From an uncultured Acidobacteriota bacterium (GTDB lineage: Bacteria; Acidobacteriota; Blastocatellia; Pyrinomonadales; Pyrinomonadaceae), in contig CALMPJ010000156.1 in assembly GCA_937871585.1 (NCBI GenBank), forward strand, positions 1-32,608: DNA of 32,608 nucleotides, written 5' to 3'. A program made the position numbers and the translations under genes. The notes beneath the pieces are model-generated. The model saw only the letters and a list, made by a program, of their open reading frames with translations, was not told the DNA's origin and made no database searches. The first letter of the stretch is position 1. Each line of letters starts with the position of its first letter. This document shows positions 8,382-16,033 of the stretch, piece after piece.

Positions 8382-8881
8382 TTCTTAGAGCATGCCCCCG
8401 ATGCGCGACGTGTCTTGTGTACCGTCTCCGACGATGAATGCTCTTTCGGCCCGCCGACGATCGCTACACGACCGCCGATCGAACGTACGATCTCACGTTC
8501 GGGAACAGTATCGACCGTGTAATCCGTGCCTTTTGTATGAATGTCGGGACGGATCGCAAGGATCGTTTCCGTCACGGTCGGCTCTTCGAAAATAGTGACA
8601 AGATCTACACATTGGAGCGCGGCAACGATCTCGGCACGTTCATTCTCCGGCATGAACGGGCGGCCGTTTCCCTTAAGTTCGCGAACCTGTAGATCTGAAT
8701 TTATCGCAACAACAAGCGTTTCGCCTAGTTCTTTGGCACCGGCGAGATAACGAATATGCCCGACGTGGAACAGGTCGAAACAGCCATTTGCCAGCACGAT
8801 CGTGTCGCCATTTTCGCGATGGCGATTCACTTCGCGACACAAGGCCGCGCGATCTAAGATCTTCGAATTGGTATCAACCAT
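8237..8881 (-). CDS. hldE2/rfaE2: D-glycero-beta-D-manno-heptose 1-phosphate adenylyltransferase (C-terminus probably frameshifted)
   Basis: It transfers AMP from ATP to heptose-1-phosphate to make ADP-heptose for lipopolysaccharide core. Nucleotidyltransferase motifs are clear: NGCFDLFHVGHIRYL with HVGH at residues 39-42, the KGNGRPFMPENERAEI segment, KGTDYTVDTVPERE, and GGPKEHSSSE near residue 150. Family members end within roughly 20 residues of that last motif. Here the frame continues about 60 more residues, basic and low-complexity, and overlaps the next gene by 145 bases in another frame. A +1 shift, for example one more G in the GGGGG run at 8395-8399 (minus reading), would end the protein at TAA 8385-8387, 3 bases before the next ATG. 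So either a frameshift or an unusual extension is present. The ATG overlaps the kinase stop (ATGGTTGA). Confidence 0.85.
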   Translation of the reverse strand: MVDTNSKILDRAALCREVNRHRENGDTIVLANGCFDLFHVGHIRYLAGAKELGETLVVAINSDLQVRELKGNGRPFMPENERAEIVAALQCVDLVTIFEEPTVTETILAIRPDIHTKGTDYTVDTVPEREIVRSIGGRVAIVGGPKEHSSSETVHKTRRASGACSKKCWPDIQKTDLRSKFGKSSIVKASAKLRSNPFRRLSPEDLANRRSIRQ

Positions 8882-9917
8882 TGGAAGTGGCAGCCGTTGG
8901 TTCGGGCATTGTCTTTATCGAATTGATCAGCTCTTCACGGTTTACGGTCGCCGTGCCTTTCTTCATAACTACGATGCCGCCTGCATGATTAGCTATTGTT
9001 GCGGCGTCGGCAAACGAGGCACCCGCGGCCAAGCTCAGCGCGTATGTAGCGATCACGGTATCGCCCGCACCGGTAACATCGACCGCACTGCTCGAACCAA
9101 CGACATCGAGCGATAACGGTTCCCGGTCGCTCTCGAACAGCGTCATTCCTTTGTTTCCGTTAGTTACGAGCAACGATGTGAGTTCGAGCTTATTCCTGAG
9201 AGATTCGCAGTCAGAATGAGAAAATCCTCGTCCAAGCAGGGCCTCGACCTCCTCCTGATTCGGCGTTGCGGATGTCGCTCCCGACAAGGCACCAAGGCCA
9301 AACCTTGAATCGACAATCACCGGAATGCCTTTAGCTTTCGCGATGAGTTGCACCTCGGCAAACACCTTCTTGCTGATCACGCCGTAGCCATAATCGGAAA
9401 CTATGACAGCGTCAGATTCCGCAATGCCGGATCGCAATTTCTCGATCAAGGCCGTTTCGACCTCGGCCGACGGTTTCCGACATTCATAGTCAATACGTAT
9501 GACCTGCTGCCTAGAAGCATGCGGCTGGCCGCCAAGAACTCGTACCTTTGTCGTCGTTCGGTTTCCAGTATCCCGAACAAGCCCCGAATCATCGATCTTC
9601 AACTTCAGAAACGTTTCTGAAAGCTTCCGGCCGACTTCGTCGTCACCAAGAATACCGACCAACGACACACTGGCCCCAAGCGAGGCAACATTTGCTGCCG
9701 CATTAGACGCCGCGCCGGGAAATGTGCGGGTCTCGTCGTGACGGAGTATAAACACCGGAGCCTCTCGCGAGACGCGAGTGATCGTACCGTCAAGGTACTG
9801 ATCGGCAACAATATCGCCAATGACCAATACCTTTCGGCCAACAAAATTGGAAACCAATTGTTCTAGTTTGCTCACAAGCTTCTTATCTACAGACTCGATT
9901 ATTACATCTAAGACCAT
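8874..9917 (-). CDS. hldE1/rfaE1: D-glycero-beta-D-manno-heptose-7-phosphate kinase
   Basis: PfkB/ribokinase-family sugar kinase that phosphorylates heptose-7-phosphate at C1. Visible motifs: VLVIGDIVADQYLDG and RVSREAPVFIL at the N-terminus, the first PfkB signature around GAASNAAANVASLGA, ATPNQEEVEALLG in the middle, and the ATP site and catalytic Asp in DVTGAGDTVIA. The assigned ATG 9917 gives 347 residues. The longer start at 9941 falls inside the hairpin at 9929-9963, so it is unlikely; a GTG at 9875 (VSKLEQLV) is also possible. The gene overlaps the adenylyltransferase by 8 bases. In many proteobacteria the two are one fused HldE protein; here they are separate but coupled. Confidence 0.93.
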   Translation of the reverse strand: MVLDVIIESVDKKLVSKLEQLVSNFVGRKVLVIGDIVADQYLDGTITRVSREAPVFILRHDETRTFPGAASNAAANVASLGASVSLVGILGDDEVGRKLSETFLKLKIDDSGLVRDTGNRTTTKVRVLGGQPHASRQQVIRIDYECRKPSAEVETALIEKLRSGIAESDAVIVSDYGYGVISKKVFAEVQLIAKAKGIPVIVDSRFGLGALSGATSATPNQEEVEALLGRGFSHSDCESLRNKLELTSLLVTNGNKGMTLFESDREPLSLDVVGSSSAVDVTGAGDTVIATYALSLAAGASFADAATIANHAGGIVVMKKGTATVNREELINSIKTMPEPTAATSNG

Positions 9918-9928
9918 CCAAACAAAGA

Positions 9929-9963
9929 AATAGCCGGGCAAAAATCGATCTCGCCCGGCTATT
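9929..9963 (-). terminator. Rho-independent terminator of the FG-GAP gene
   Basis: A perfect 11-base inverted repeat, AATAGCCGGGC (9929-9939) and GCCCGGCTATT (9953-9963), is followed on the minus strand by TTTCTTTGTTT. It sits 20 bases after the stop of the FG-GAP gene and just before the heptose kinase start, so it separates the two transcription units. Confidence 0.85.
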
Positions 9964-9983
9964 AATAATTGTTCAGCAATAGA

Positions 9984-10958
9984 CTAGTGAGTGTCGTAAC
10001 CAGCCACAGGATAGTCGCCCGTCGCTCCCCACTGACTTTGCGTTGAAGTGCTGAAGTTGCTCGAGCTCGTCAAAACAAAGAATACTCCATTCGAATCACG
10101 CCATACTGCAATGTCGGCTTTGCCGTCACCGTCGTAATCGTTCTGAGCCGAAAGATCTGAACCGGTCAATCCCCACGAGGCAGCGATCAGGCCGCCGTCG
10201 GTACTCTTTCGGATGTACCAAACCAAAACCGAAGTTGGCGTTGTTCCTTCACGAACCACGGCAATGTCCGTTTTGCCGTCGCCATCGTAATCGCCTGGGA
10301 CGACCAAGTCGTTGGAAAGCCCCCAGTTGACAATCGAGAAACTGTTATTTGAACTGTTTTGAATATAGAACGTTGATTGGCTCGCAGCCGTCGCGCCGGG
10401 ACGCTGAACGGCTATGTCGAATTTGGTGTCGCCGTCGTAATTGCCCGGAGCTGTGTAATCCGTCGACAATCCGAATTGGATCGCGCTAAAACCGCCATCG
10501 GTGCTTCGCAGCGTGTACCAGATCATCGCTCCGCCCGTTCGCCGAACTACAGCAAGGTCGGTTTTCCCATCGCCGTCATAATCACGACCTACAGGTTCGT
10601 CGCCCGACGTTCCAAACGCCGTTGCAACGAAAACGCCATTGGAGCTATTGAAGCGATACCAAACACCGTCTGTGTCACGCCAAACCGAGATATCGCCCTT
10701 GCCATCTCCGTCAAAATCGCCCGGTGCAGGATAGTCAGTATTTGCAAGACCAAACTGCTGGAATGTAAACCCGCCGGCACTCTTGTTTACGTACCAGACA
10801 TTATTACTCGGCCGAAAAACCGTGTAATCGGCGCGGCCGTCATTATCGTAGTCCATCGCACGGCGAAGACCGGCTTGGCCCAGAGCACTAACAACAAATA
10901 GTGACCCAAGAGCCACAACTAACGCGAGTCGACGCGATACTGGAACTAAATATCTCAT
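9984..10958 (-). CDS. Exported FG-GAP/VCBS repeat protein, six repeats
   Basis: The 324-residue product from ATG 10958, which has AGGA 7 bases upstream, starts with a signal peptide (RYLVPVSRRLALVVALGS, then hydrophobic to SALGQ). The rest is six consecutive repeats of about 45-50 residues, each opening with an aspartate calcium loop (DYDNDGRAD, DFDGDGKGD, DYDGDGKTD, NYDGDTKFD, DYDGDGKTD, DYDGDGKAD), then an AVWR or AVVR strand, a WY strand and a turn W/FGxxxD. Such repeats form beta-propeller blades seen in integrin-like surface proteins. The gene consists of nothing but signal and repeats and ends only 9 residues after the last W-G-x-x-G-D turn. It lies downstream of the exported subtilisin gene on the same strand, with a 195-base gap that suggests its own promoter. 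Ligand unknown. Confidence 0.9.
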   Translation of the reverse strand: MRYLVPVSRRLALVVALGSLFVVSALGQAGLRRAMDYDNDGRADYTVFRPSNNVWYVNKSAGGFTFQQFGLANTDYPAPGDFDGDGKGDISVWRDTDGVWYRFNSSNGVFVATAFGTSGDEPVGRDYDGDGKTDLAVVRRTGGAMIWYTLRSTDGGFSAIQFGLSTDYTAPGNYDGDTKFDIAVQRPGATAASQSTFYIQNSSNNSFSIVNWGLSNDLVVPGDYDGDGKTDIAVVREGTTPTSVLVWYIRKSTDGGLIAASWGLTGSDLSAQNDYDGDGKADIAVWRDSNGVFFVLTSSSNFSTSTQSQWGATGDYPVAGYDTH

Positions 10959-11153
10959 TTCGAACATCCTATACTGAACAGAGTAAAACGGCAAGAAACC
11001 GCTTTGGAGTATTAACTAGTTTACTACCTATCTACGAATTTAATCAAGAAAAACAGCAGAAAACCACAATACGCTTTTTTCAAGCAAAAATGGGCTTGTT
11101 ACGTGATTTAGACGCGTAAACCCGAAAAAAAGTTTGTGCCTCGAGCAAAAAAT

Positions 11154-12686
11154 TCAGTTTCTTCTCTGAATAACAGATATCTGATGCCCGCCAAGCGTCA
11201 ATGTTCCGGTCCTCATTATTGTCGGGTTTATGCCAACACGCAGCTTTAACGTCGAATTTCCGCTGTACTCCGAAGAATCGAGCACACGCAGCCACGTTGC
11301 ATTACTCTTCGCCGAATAATCGCAGTTGGTTCCGGGCGTAAGATCCAACGAGATCATACCGCCTTTGGTCGGAACCGTCACCGACGCTGGAAATGAGCAC
11401 ACTGTCTGGTTACGAAGCGCACTATTTACGTTCAATCTTCCACCGGTTTTCACAAAACCTGACCACGCCGCAACAGGATCGACCGTGTTGAGCAAAGTCG
11501 CCTTTGCGGATGCAACGGTAAGACTTGGATTATGCGCAAACAATAACGCCGCTGCGCCGGCAACATGAGGCGACGCCATTGAAGTACCGCTCATATTCCC
11601 GTACGACGAATTAGAGCCAAAGGTCGTGCTAAAAATTCCGGTTCCCGGCGCTGCTAGATCGACGCTATTTACGCCAAAACAAGATCCGGCGTTACGGCCA
11701 TCGGTCGAATTAGAGTTTGCTACCGATATAATGTGCGAACTTGTATAACTTGCCGGAAAGAATGGCGTAGTGTCGTTATTTGTTCCGTTATTTCCTGCGG
11801 CAAAAACGTTGAGGACGCCAGCATTTCCTAATGCATCAAGAGCATCTTTCGTCGCCTGATCGTAGCTGCAAGCTTCGTCGCAGCCGCCGTACGAGTTATT
11901 CGTCACGCGAATATTTACGCCGCGTTGCTTCATCAAGCGAACGTAATTGTAGGCATTCACAAGCATCGCCGACGTAGAGCCGCTGCCGCTGGCGTTGTAG
12001 ATCTTGATGTTCATTATCTTGACGTTCCAATTCACGCCAACAACGCCTACCGCGTTATTGCCAACAGCACCGATCGTTCCGCCTGTATGCGTACCGTGGC
12101 CGTGTTGGTCTGTCGGGTCTGAGTCGTTAAAAAAGAAGTCCCAGCCATTAACATCATCGATAAAGCCGTTGCCGTCATCATCAACGCCGTTCGCCGCGAT
12201 CTCTCCGCTGTTAACCCAAATGTTCGCGGCAAGGTCCTCGTGCGTCATTCGCATTCCAGTGTCGATATTCGCGACTACGACCGATGAACTTCCAGTCGTC
12301 AGGTCCCACGCCGTAGGCGCCGCAATTCTTGTAAGGCCGTAAAGCCCTGCGTTTGCGAACTGCGCGTCGTTTGGGGTCAATTGCAGGTGATAGAGGAAGT
12401 TTGGCTGTACCGCGACTACCTCCGTACTCTTGGAATACTCTGCCATTGCCTGCTCGACTGACATCCAATCGGCGATCCGAACTCGCTGCCATTGCTTATC
12501 GACCAACTCCTCAACGCCAGTTGAAGACAGCCGATGATTCAACGATCGTGCCGCCGTGCCGTCGGGTCCGGATCGGAACTTGACAAGCAATTCGCCGCTT
12601 ACGTACTTATCCGGGGAAATCTGCTGCGCACTGATCATAGTTATCAGCGCAAAGAAACAAAGCGTACTCGAAATCAAAAGCTTCAT
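11154..12686 (-). CDS. Exported subtilisin-like serine protease (peptidase S8)
   Basis: The 510-residue secreted endopeptidase from ATG 12686 has a signal peptide (KLLISSTLCFFALITMISAQ). A propeptide-like domain follows at about residues 25-105 (SGELLVKFRSG, VVAVQPNFLYHL, as in fervidolysin-type inhibitors). The catalytic domain shows the triad: Asp142 in ANIDTGM, His197 in HGHGTHTGG and Ser369 in SGTSMASPHVAG, with AAGNNG supplying the oxyanion Asn. The last roughly 85 residues form a beta-rich C-terminal domain (CSFPASVTVPTKGG, GTNCDYSAKSNATWLRV) resembling BACON-type modules, perhaps for glycan or surface binding. ATGs at 12698 and 12704 are alternatives; ribosome sites are weak at all three. 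Four Cys pairs may be disulphides, in line with export. Confidence 0.93.
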   Translation of the reverse strand: MKLLISSTLCFFALITMISAQQISPDKYVSGELLVKFRSGPDGTAARSLNHRLSSTGVEELVDKQWQRVRIADWMSVEQAMAEYSKSTEVVAVQPNFLYHLQLTPNDAQFANAGLYGLTRIAAPTAWDLTTGSSSVVVANIDTGMRMTHEDLAANIWVNSGEIAANGVDDDGNGFIDDVNGWDFFFNDSDPTDQHGHGTHTGGTIGAVGNNAVGVVGVNWNVKIMNIKIYNASGSGSTSAMLVNAYNYVRLMKQRGVNIRVTNNSYGGCDEACSYDQATKDALDALGNAGVLNVFAAGNNGTNNDTTPFFPASYTSSHIISVANSNSTDGRNAGSCFGVNSVDLAAPGTGIFSTTFGSNSSYGNMSGTSMASPHVAGAAALLFAHNPSLTVASAKATLLNTVDPVAAWSGFVKTGGRLNVNSALRNQTVCSFPASVTVPTKGGMISLDLTPGTNCDYSAKSNATWLRVLDSSEYSGNSTLKLRVGINPTIMRTGTLTLGGHQISVIQRRN

Positions 12687-12734
12687 TACTCTACACATAA
12701 TCACAGTGCCGCCTGATGATAAAAAGATACAAGA

Positions 12735-12763
12735 ATTATATTGCTGAGAAAGAATTATTACAA
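12735..12763 (-). promoter_or_regulatory. Promoter of the subtilisin gene
   Basis: On the minus strand, TTGTAA (12758-12763) is separated by 17 bases from a perfect TATAAT (12735-12740). The start would lie near 12728, 20-40 bases before the candidate ATGs. Confidence 0.6.
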
Positions 12764-12783
12764 CGACAAAACGGAAAGGTTGG

Positions 12784-12860
12784 TGGGGCGGCTAGAGGGA
12801 TTCGAACCCTCGACATCCTGAACCACAATCAGGCGCTCTAACCACTGAACTATAGCCGCC
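12784..12860 (-). tRNA. tRNA-His (GTG)
   Basis: A full cloverleaf can be read on the minus strand: acceptor GGCGGCTA pairs with TAGCCGCC, giving the extra G-1:C73 pair diagnostic of tRNA-His. D arm, anticodon stem CCTGA/TCAGG with loop TTGTGGT (anticodon GTG), and T arm GAGGG-TTCGAAT-CCCTC follow. The 3' CCA is encoded. Confidence 0.97.
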
Positions 12861-12948
12861 ACAAATGGATTTTGCATTGCCGATTTTCGATTCTCGATTT
12901 AACAGATCCGTTTAATCCAAAATCCCCAATCAAAAATCCAAAATTGAC
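12861..12948. repeat. AT-rich short-period repeat between the two tRNA genes
   Basis: The spacer holds CGATTTT-CGATTCT-CGATTT in tandem and then AATCCAAAATCCCC and AATCAAAAATCCAAAA, a degenerate seven- to eight-base period on both halves. It has no hairpin or frame. Confidence 0.4.
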
Positions 12949-13025
12949 TGGTACCCCCGGCAGGGTTCGAACCTGCGACCTACGGCTTAGAAGGCCGTTG
13001 CTCTATCCAGCTGAGCTACGGGAGC
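12949..13025 (-). tRNA. tRNA-Arg (TCT)
   Basis: On the minus strand: acceptor GCTCCCG/CGGGGGT (with two G-T pairs), D arm with AGCTCAGCTGGATAGAGC, anticodon stem ACGGC/GCCGT with loop CTTCTAA (anticodon TCT), and T arm GCAGG-TTCGAAC-CCTGC. Discriminator A and encoded CCA are present. It lies downstream of cmk on the same strand. Confidence 0.96.
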
Positions 13026-13078
13026 ACAAAACCGGAACTTACGATTCTATTGGTTGGCGATAGTCAAGTCAAATAAAT

Positions 13079-13756
13079 CTAGGCCTTCGCGGCTTGAAAC
13101 GCCTCAACCTCCTCGATCATTTGCTCGAACACTTCTCCCAGATCGAGTTCACTGGTGTCGATAACGATCGCGTCATCGGCAATGGTAAGCGGCGAGTCTT
13201 CGCGGGAAACGTCGCGCTCGTCGCGTTCGTTGATCTCGGCGAGTGTATTTTCGTAGGTTGAGACGCGGCCCTTTGCCTGGTCTTCCATATAACGGCGGCG
13301 GGCGCGGGCTTCGGGCTTGGCGGTAAGGAAGAATTTGATGTCGGCATTTGGGAACACGACGCTGCCGATGTCGCGGCCTTCGAGAACGCATCCGTTCGGA
13401 GCTGCGTTGCCGATTATACGCTGGTGCTCGACCATTATTCGGCGAACCTCGGATATCGTCGATACCTGCGACGCTGCTTGAGCCGCATCGAGCGTGCGTA
13501 TCTCGACCGACACATCTTCGCCTTCGAGCATCACCTTCATTGCATCGGGTTCGCCGACAAGGTCAATGTCTGCGGTTTCGGCGATCTCGGCGATCCGGTC
13601 GATATCGCGCAAAGGAACATTCGCACGCGTCACTGCAAGCGCAACGGCACGATACATCGCTCCGGTGTCCAGATAAAGCAGGTTCAGTTTTTTCGCAAGC
13701 ATTTTGCCGAGCGTCGATTTCCCCGCTCCGCTAGGGCCGTCAATGGCAATGATCAT
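13079..13756 (-). CDS. cmk: Cytidylate kinase
   Basis: It phosphorylates CMP and dCMP with ATP in pyrimidine nucleotide supply. The 225-residue product shows the Walker A loop GPSGAGKST at residues 7-15, LYLDTGAMYRAVAL (substrate base), LEGRDIGSVVFPNADIKFFLTA and the lid RRRYMEDQAKG, all typical. ATG 13756 is chosen since MIIAIDGPSGAGKS is the normal N-terminus; an ATG at 13801 would run back into the upstream gene. It starts 4 bases after the stop of the YjbR-like gene, so both are in one transcript. Confidence 0.96.
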   Translation of the reverse strand: MIIAIDGPSGAGKSTLGKMLAKKLNLLYLDTGAMYRAVALAVTRANVPLRDIDRIAEIAETADIDLVGEPDAMKVMLEGEDVSVEIRTLDAAQAASQVSTISEVRRIMVEHQRIIGNAAPNGCVLEGRDIGSVVFPNADIKFFLTAKPEARARRRYMEDQAKGRVSTYENTLAEINERDERDVSREDSPLTIADDAIVIDTSELDLGEVFEQMIEEVEAFQAAKA

Positions 13757-13760
13757 CGTC

Positions 13761-14105
13761 TCAGGCGATCGTCTTCTTGATCTTGGAAGGTAGTTTATCA
13801 AAAACGAGTTGGTATGACTTCTCGATGAGACCTTTTAGTTCTTTCGGCGAGACGGCATCGATATCTTTGATGCTCACCCATTTGTTACGAGCGACATAAG
13901 CAGCCGGTTCGATGCCATTTCGTTCGATAAGCTCTTCGAATTTCTCCGGAGTGCACTTCAGCGACATACCATGCTTCATCGAATCGACATTCGTGACGCA
14001 AAACATTTTCTCGCCAACGCAAAAGCAGAGGTCGGCTCCCCATTTTATGTCCTCAGTCGCGCCGGGAAACGACAAGCAGAATCTACGAAGTTGTTCGACG
14101 ATCAT
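13761..14105 (-). CDS. MmcQ/YjbR family protein
   Basis: The 114-residue cytoplasmic protein of the MmcQ/YjbR (DUF419) family, of double-wing DNA-binding fold, shows CLSFPGATEDIKWG, LCFCVGEKMFCV, LKCTPEKFEEL and the C-terminal NKWVSIKDID and LIEKSYQLVFDKLP, all family hallmarks. The biochemical role of the family is unknown, though DNA binding has been proposed from its fold. It overlaps the upstream membrane-protein gene by ATGA and runs into cmk with a 4-base gap, so it is the middle gene of a three-gene operon. Confidence 0.88.
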   Translation of the reverse strand: MIVEQLRRFCLSFPGATEDIKWGADLCFCVGEKMFCVTNVDSMKHGMSLKCTPEKFEELIERNGIEPAAYVARNKWVSIKDIDAVSPKELKGLIEKSYQLVFDKLPSKIKKTIA

Positions 14106-14542
14106 TTTAATTGACTACCGGTAAACTTCGAATCGATAAGATCAAACAATTCCATTTTGTTGACGTCCGTCCTCGCCAAATCAATCACGGTTCGCTTCAG
14201 CAAATTCTTGGTAAATGCTGACGATTCGGGAAAGTGTTTTTCAACATCCGATATCGCGACCACAAGCATGCCGTCGTTAATAGTTATGCTCTCAACATCG
14301 TACCAAGGGATCCATTTCGAATGAACGTAAGTCCAGATTCCGTCATTCGAAAGTGAAACCACCAGTTTGCTCGAAAATGCTGCCCAAAAGAATAAAGTAC
14401 TACTAAGGAGAATAAGCGCACCGATCGAAATGATCCAGTAACTCATTTCGAGAACGAAGCAAGAGATCAGAAAGGCCGAGCCAATTACAGTGCACGTAAT
14501 AGCCCAAAATAGGTTCTTTGCCTTTGATTCGCGAACTTCCAT
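14102..14542 (-). CDS. Small membrane protein with a PH-like C-terminal domain
   Basis: The 146-residue product has two membrane helices at about residues 9-31 and 35-56 joined by a very short turn. A cytoplasmic domain follows with LVVSLSNDGIWTYVHSK, a conserved-looking IPWYDVESITIND strand and a C-terminal amphipathic part. This pattern, two helices then a beta-rich I-W-x-D-I-like strand, resembles STM3941/bacterial PH-domain proteins. The match is by eye only. It starts the operon with the YjbR-like gene and cmk, overlapping the former by four bases (ATGA). Confidence 0.75.
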   Translation of the reverse strand: MEVRESKAKNLFWAITCTVIGSAFLISCFVLEMSYWIISIGALILLSSTLFFWAAFSSKLVVSLSNDGIWTYVHSKWIPWYDVESITINDGMLVVAISDVEKHFPESSAFTKNLLKRTVIDLARTDVNKMELFDLIDSKFTGSQLK

Positions 14543-14625
14543 TTTTGACTTCTTAGTCTCTCATTCGCCAGAAAACACTTGACGGCAGTCGTATAATATC
14601 AAGACACAAACTTGGAGGCACAACT

Positions 14626-15081
14626 ATGAGCGTTAAACCAATTCCAGAAGGCTACGAAGGCATCACGCCTTACCTTATTTGCCGCAATGCTACGGCGGCG
14701 ATGGATTTTTACAAACGGGCATTCGGCGCGATCGAACTGTATCGGATCGGCGGCCCTGACATGGTCGGCCATGCCGAAATGAAGATCGGCAACGCTATAT
14801 TTATGCTCGCCGATGAATTTCCTCCGATGGCCGTCGGACCTGAAACCGTAGGCGGTTCGCCCGTGAGTTTGTACATCTATGTCGAAGACGTCGATGCGTT
14901 CACCGAAAAGGCAATTGCCGAAGGGCTCGAAGTTCTCAAACCCGTCGCAGATCAGTTCTACGGAGACCGTTCCGGGCATTTCAAAGATCCATTTGGCCAT
15001 CTTTGGGGCTTTGCGACCCACAAAGAAGACCTAACGCCCGAGCAGTTGCAAGAACGTGCGGCTGCGGCACACGGCGGCTAG
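14626..15081 (+). CDS. VOC-family (glyoxalase/PhnB-like) protein
   Basis: The 151-residue product of the vicinal-oxygen-chelate superfamily, PhnB-like branch, shows GITPYLICRNATAAMDFYKRAFGAIE, VGHAEMKIGNAIFMLADE, SLYIYVEDVDAF, and the closing DRSGHFKDPFGHLWGFATH. His47-48 region, the Glu strand and the last DPFGH motif are the usual metal-site positions, but substrates vary within the family (glyoxalase, bleomycin-type binding, unknown). ATG 14626 has GGAGG 7 bases upstream. A TATAAT at 14592-14597 is a likely -10, though no good -35 is seen. It ends tail-to-tail with the PD40 gene, sharing CTAG. Confidence 0.9.
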   Translation: MSVKPIPEGYEGITPYLICRNATAAMDFYKRAFGAIELYRIGGPDMVGHAEMKIGNAIFMLADEFPPMAVGPETVGGSPVSLYIYVEDVDAFTEKAIAEGLEVLKPVADQFYGDRSGHFKDPFGHLWGFATHKEDLTPEQLQERAAAAHGG

Positions 15082-16022
15082 CGAGACGCCGGCCAGATGA
15101 ACACCGGTGACTGGTGATATTTCTTATCGCTGGCACCGGTCACTTTCTTTGTCTCCTTGGTCTTCCAGTTCATTAGGTAGATGTCGTATCGTCCCGTCTT
15201 TTCATCGCGGCTGTCGAATGTGAGCCATTCGCCGTCCGGGGACCAATCGTGCCAGCCTTCGTCGAGTTTACTGTCGGTCAACTTCCACTGTTTCTTGCCA
15301 TCAGGCGTAACGGCGTAGATCGATTGTTTCCCTGCCTGATTTGATTGGTACGAAATGAACTTATGCTTCGCGTTCCAGTGCGGTGGACCGACGTGGTAGC
15401 CCGGATCTTTGCCGAGCGGATCGTCCTTCGGATACGTTGTCAGTTTCTTGCGGTTCGAACCATCGGCATTCATCAAATACATCTCTTCGATCTCAGCTCG
15501 ATCGGTACGTTTGTTCTTGAAAACGTACGCGATCTTTTTGCCGTCCGGCGAGAAAGTCGGGTCGCGAAATGCTGATTCGAGATCTTTTGTGATCTGACGA
15601 AAACGTCCGGTCTCGCGTTCGATGACAAAAAGCTGAAATCTGATAGTAGTTCCGATACGACCCGAGACGATAAGCTCCCGACCGTTATTTCGGCTGCCCA
15701 TCCACGAATCTTCTAATTGGAGATTCGATATTTTTCGGACGTTGGAGCCGTCAATGTCGGCTTCGTACAAGAAATAGCAACGCTTGCAGGCGTCACGATC
15801 GCTAATAAACAGGAGCTTGCCTGGAATCGAATAGTATGTCCACGCAACGTCTTTATGCTTGGTGATATTCGTCATCGAGCTGCCGTCAGTGGCGATCGTG
15901 TAAACATCGTAATTGTCAGCCTTTTGGTCTTCAAGTACGTTTAACGCGATCTTCAGTCCCGCCGTTTGTGCGGAAACCGAGATCGAGAGTGCTAGAAATA
16001 TTAGTGATAGGATCGGTCTCAT
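15078..16022 (-). CDS. Exported TolB/PD40-type beta-propeller protein
   Basis: The 314-residue product has a signal peptide (RPILSLIFLALSISVSAQ) and then about five to six WD40-like (PD40) blades: NYDVYTIATDGSSMTNIT, FLYEADIDGSNVRKIS, FSPDGKKIAYVF, MYLMNADGSNRKKLT, WSPDGEWLTFDS, YDIYLMNWKTKETKKVTG. The LMNADGSN and SPDGK signatures are the same as in the TolB propeller, but the TolB N-terminal domain is absent. It is probably a periplasmic protein of unknown partner. It follows the DUF4287/DUF5655 gene with 11 bases between them. Confidence 0.9.
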   Translation of the reverse strand: MRPILSLIFLALSISVSAQTAGLKIALNVLEDQKADNYDVYTIATDGSSMTNITKHKDVAWTYYSIPGKLLFISDRDACKRCYFLYEADIDGSNVRKISNLQLEDSWMGSRNNGRELIVSGRIGTTIRFQLFVIERETGRFRQITKDLESAFRDPTFSPDGKKIAYVFKNKRTDRAEIEEMYLMNADGSNRKKLTTYPKDDPLGKDPGYHVGPPHWNAKHKFISYQSNQAGKQSIYAVTPDGKKQWKLTDSKLDEGWHDWSPDGEWLTFDSRDEKTGRYDIYLMNWKTKETKKVTGASDKKYHQSPVFIWPASR

Positions 16023-16033
16023 TTCAGTTCAAA

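Noticed and set aside
11070..11110. Small hairpin CAAGC/GCTTG as terminator of the subtilisin gene
   Set aside because: The T-run is on the wrong side for the minus-strand transcript, and the stem is only five bases.
14579..14597. TTGACG and TATAAT as a promoter for the VOC gene
   Set aside because: The spacing is only 7 bases. The TATAAT may be used, but not with that -35.
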